Source: Bog-113 sp963752695 (GTDB lineage Bacteria > Acidobacteriota > Terriglobia > Bryobacterales > Bryobacteraceae). From it: 64,000 nucleotides of DNA. The stretch covers positions 992,001 through 1,056,000 of the forward strand of contig CAVVZB010000002.1 of assembly GCA_963752695.1 (NCBI GenBank). The letters are read 5' to 3'. The notes under the pieces are model-generated. The model worked only from the letters and a program-made list of their open reading frames with translations, had not been told where the DNA came from and ran no database searches. Shown in pieces: positions 62,381-64,000 of this stretch. The translations under genes were made by a program, and so were the position numbers. Position 1 is the stretch's first letter. Each line of letters starts with the position of its first letter.

Positions 62381-64000
<1,620 letters not shown>

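Overview
The window looks like chromosome from an acidobacterium, most likely of the Solibacter/Bryobacter type. This is an inference from gene content: a very large carboxypeptidase-regulatory-domain TonB-dependent receptor, many secreted beta-propeller and Ig-like proteins, an LpxD (so a lipid A outer membrane), a lone HisI and HAD-type phosphatase in the his operon, and a radical SAM enzyme of a type linked to membrane-spanning lipids. Coding density is very high. I recognise no tRNA, rRNA, CRISPR array, insertion sequence or prophage. No gap between genes exceeds 300 bases.

Layout. 1-6733 (+): a tightly overlapping run of two APC amino acid permeases, purC, a CvpA-like protein, a Fis-type HTH protein, a phosphoglycolate-phosphatase-like HAD, a HIT protein and a lactate permease. 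6830-10464 (+): a shrunken PaaK-like protein, lpxD, a LOG-family protein and a secreted EXORDIUM-like protein. 10461-13704: a sulfotransferase with a repeat-bearing C-terminus, divergent from a family 2 glycosyltransferase and a polysaccharide deacetylase (surface glycan decoration). 13748-30212: a polyamine locus. A Tat-exported spermidine dehydrogenase runs toward a long minus-strand series that holds a TonB-dependent receptor, a class III aminotransferase, an APC permease, two aldehyde dehydrogenases, a GABA-type aminotransferase and PotDABC. Together these could import polyamines and convert them through 4-aminobutanal and GABA to succinate.

30355-40167: a diguanylate cyclase with periplasmic OB-like repeats, a xylose-isomerase-like TIM barrel, TatA, HU, and then a coupled + strand chain of GNAT, GT-C-like membrane protein, lipoprotein, alpha/beta hydrolase and a CopA-type P1B ATPase. 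40159-49869 (-): cysS, a trans-sulfuration enzyme, a small lysine-rich lipoprotein, then hisI-G-D-C-HAD-hisB-H-F-A. In this operon hisD carries an apparent +1 frameshift that removes its C-terminal zinc-ligand segment and fuses it in frame to hisC. 49953-62315: small membrane proteins, secreted proteins (beta-propeller, GH18-like, royal-jelly-like), a membrane protein, a K+-independent-type membrane pyrophosphatase, an unknown secreted protein and an arylsulfate sulfotransferase. 62381-64000 (-): a radical SAM enzyme of the Tes/MJ0619-like type, cut at its N-terminus by the window edge.

Start sites deserve care. Several genes appear to start at TTG, GTG or even CTG, judged by Shine-Dalgarno spacing, signal peptides or 4-base stop/start overlaps. 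The most unusual items are the polyamine locus with its attenuator-like leader, the hisD lesion, the internally deleted PaaK-like protein, the sulfotransferase repeats and the radical SAM enzyme at the right edge.
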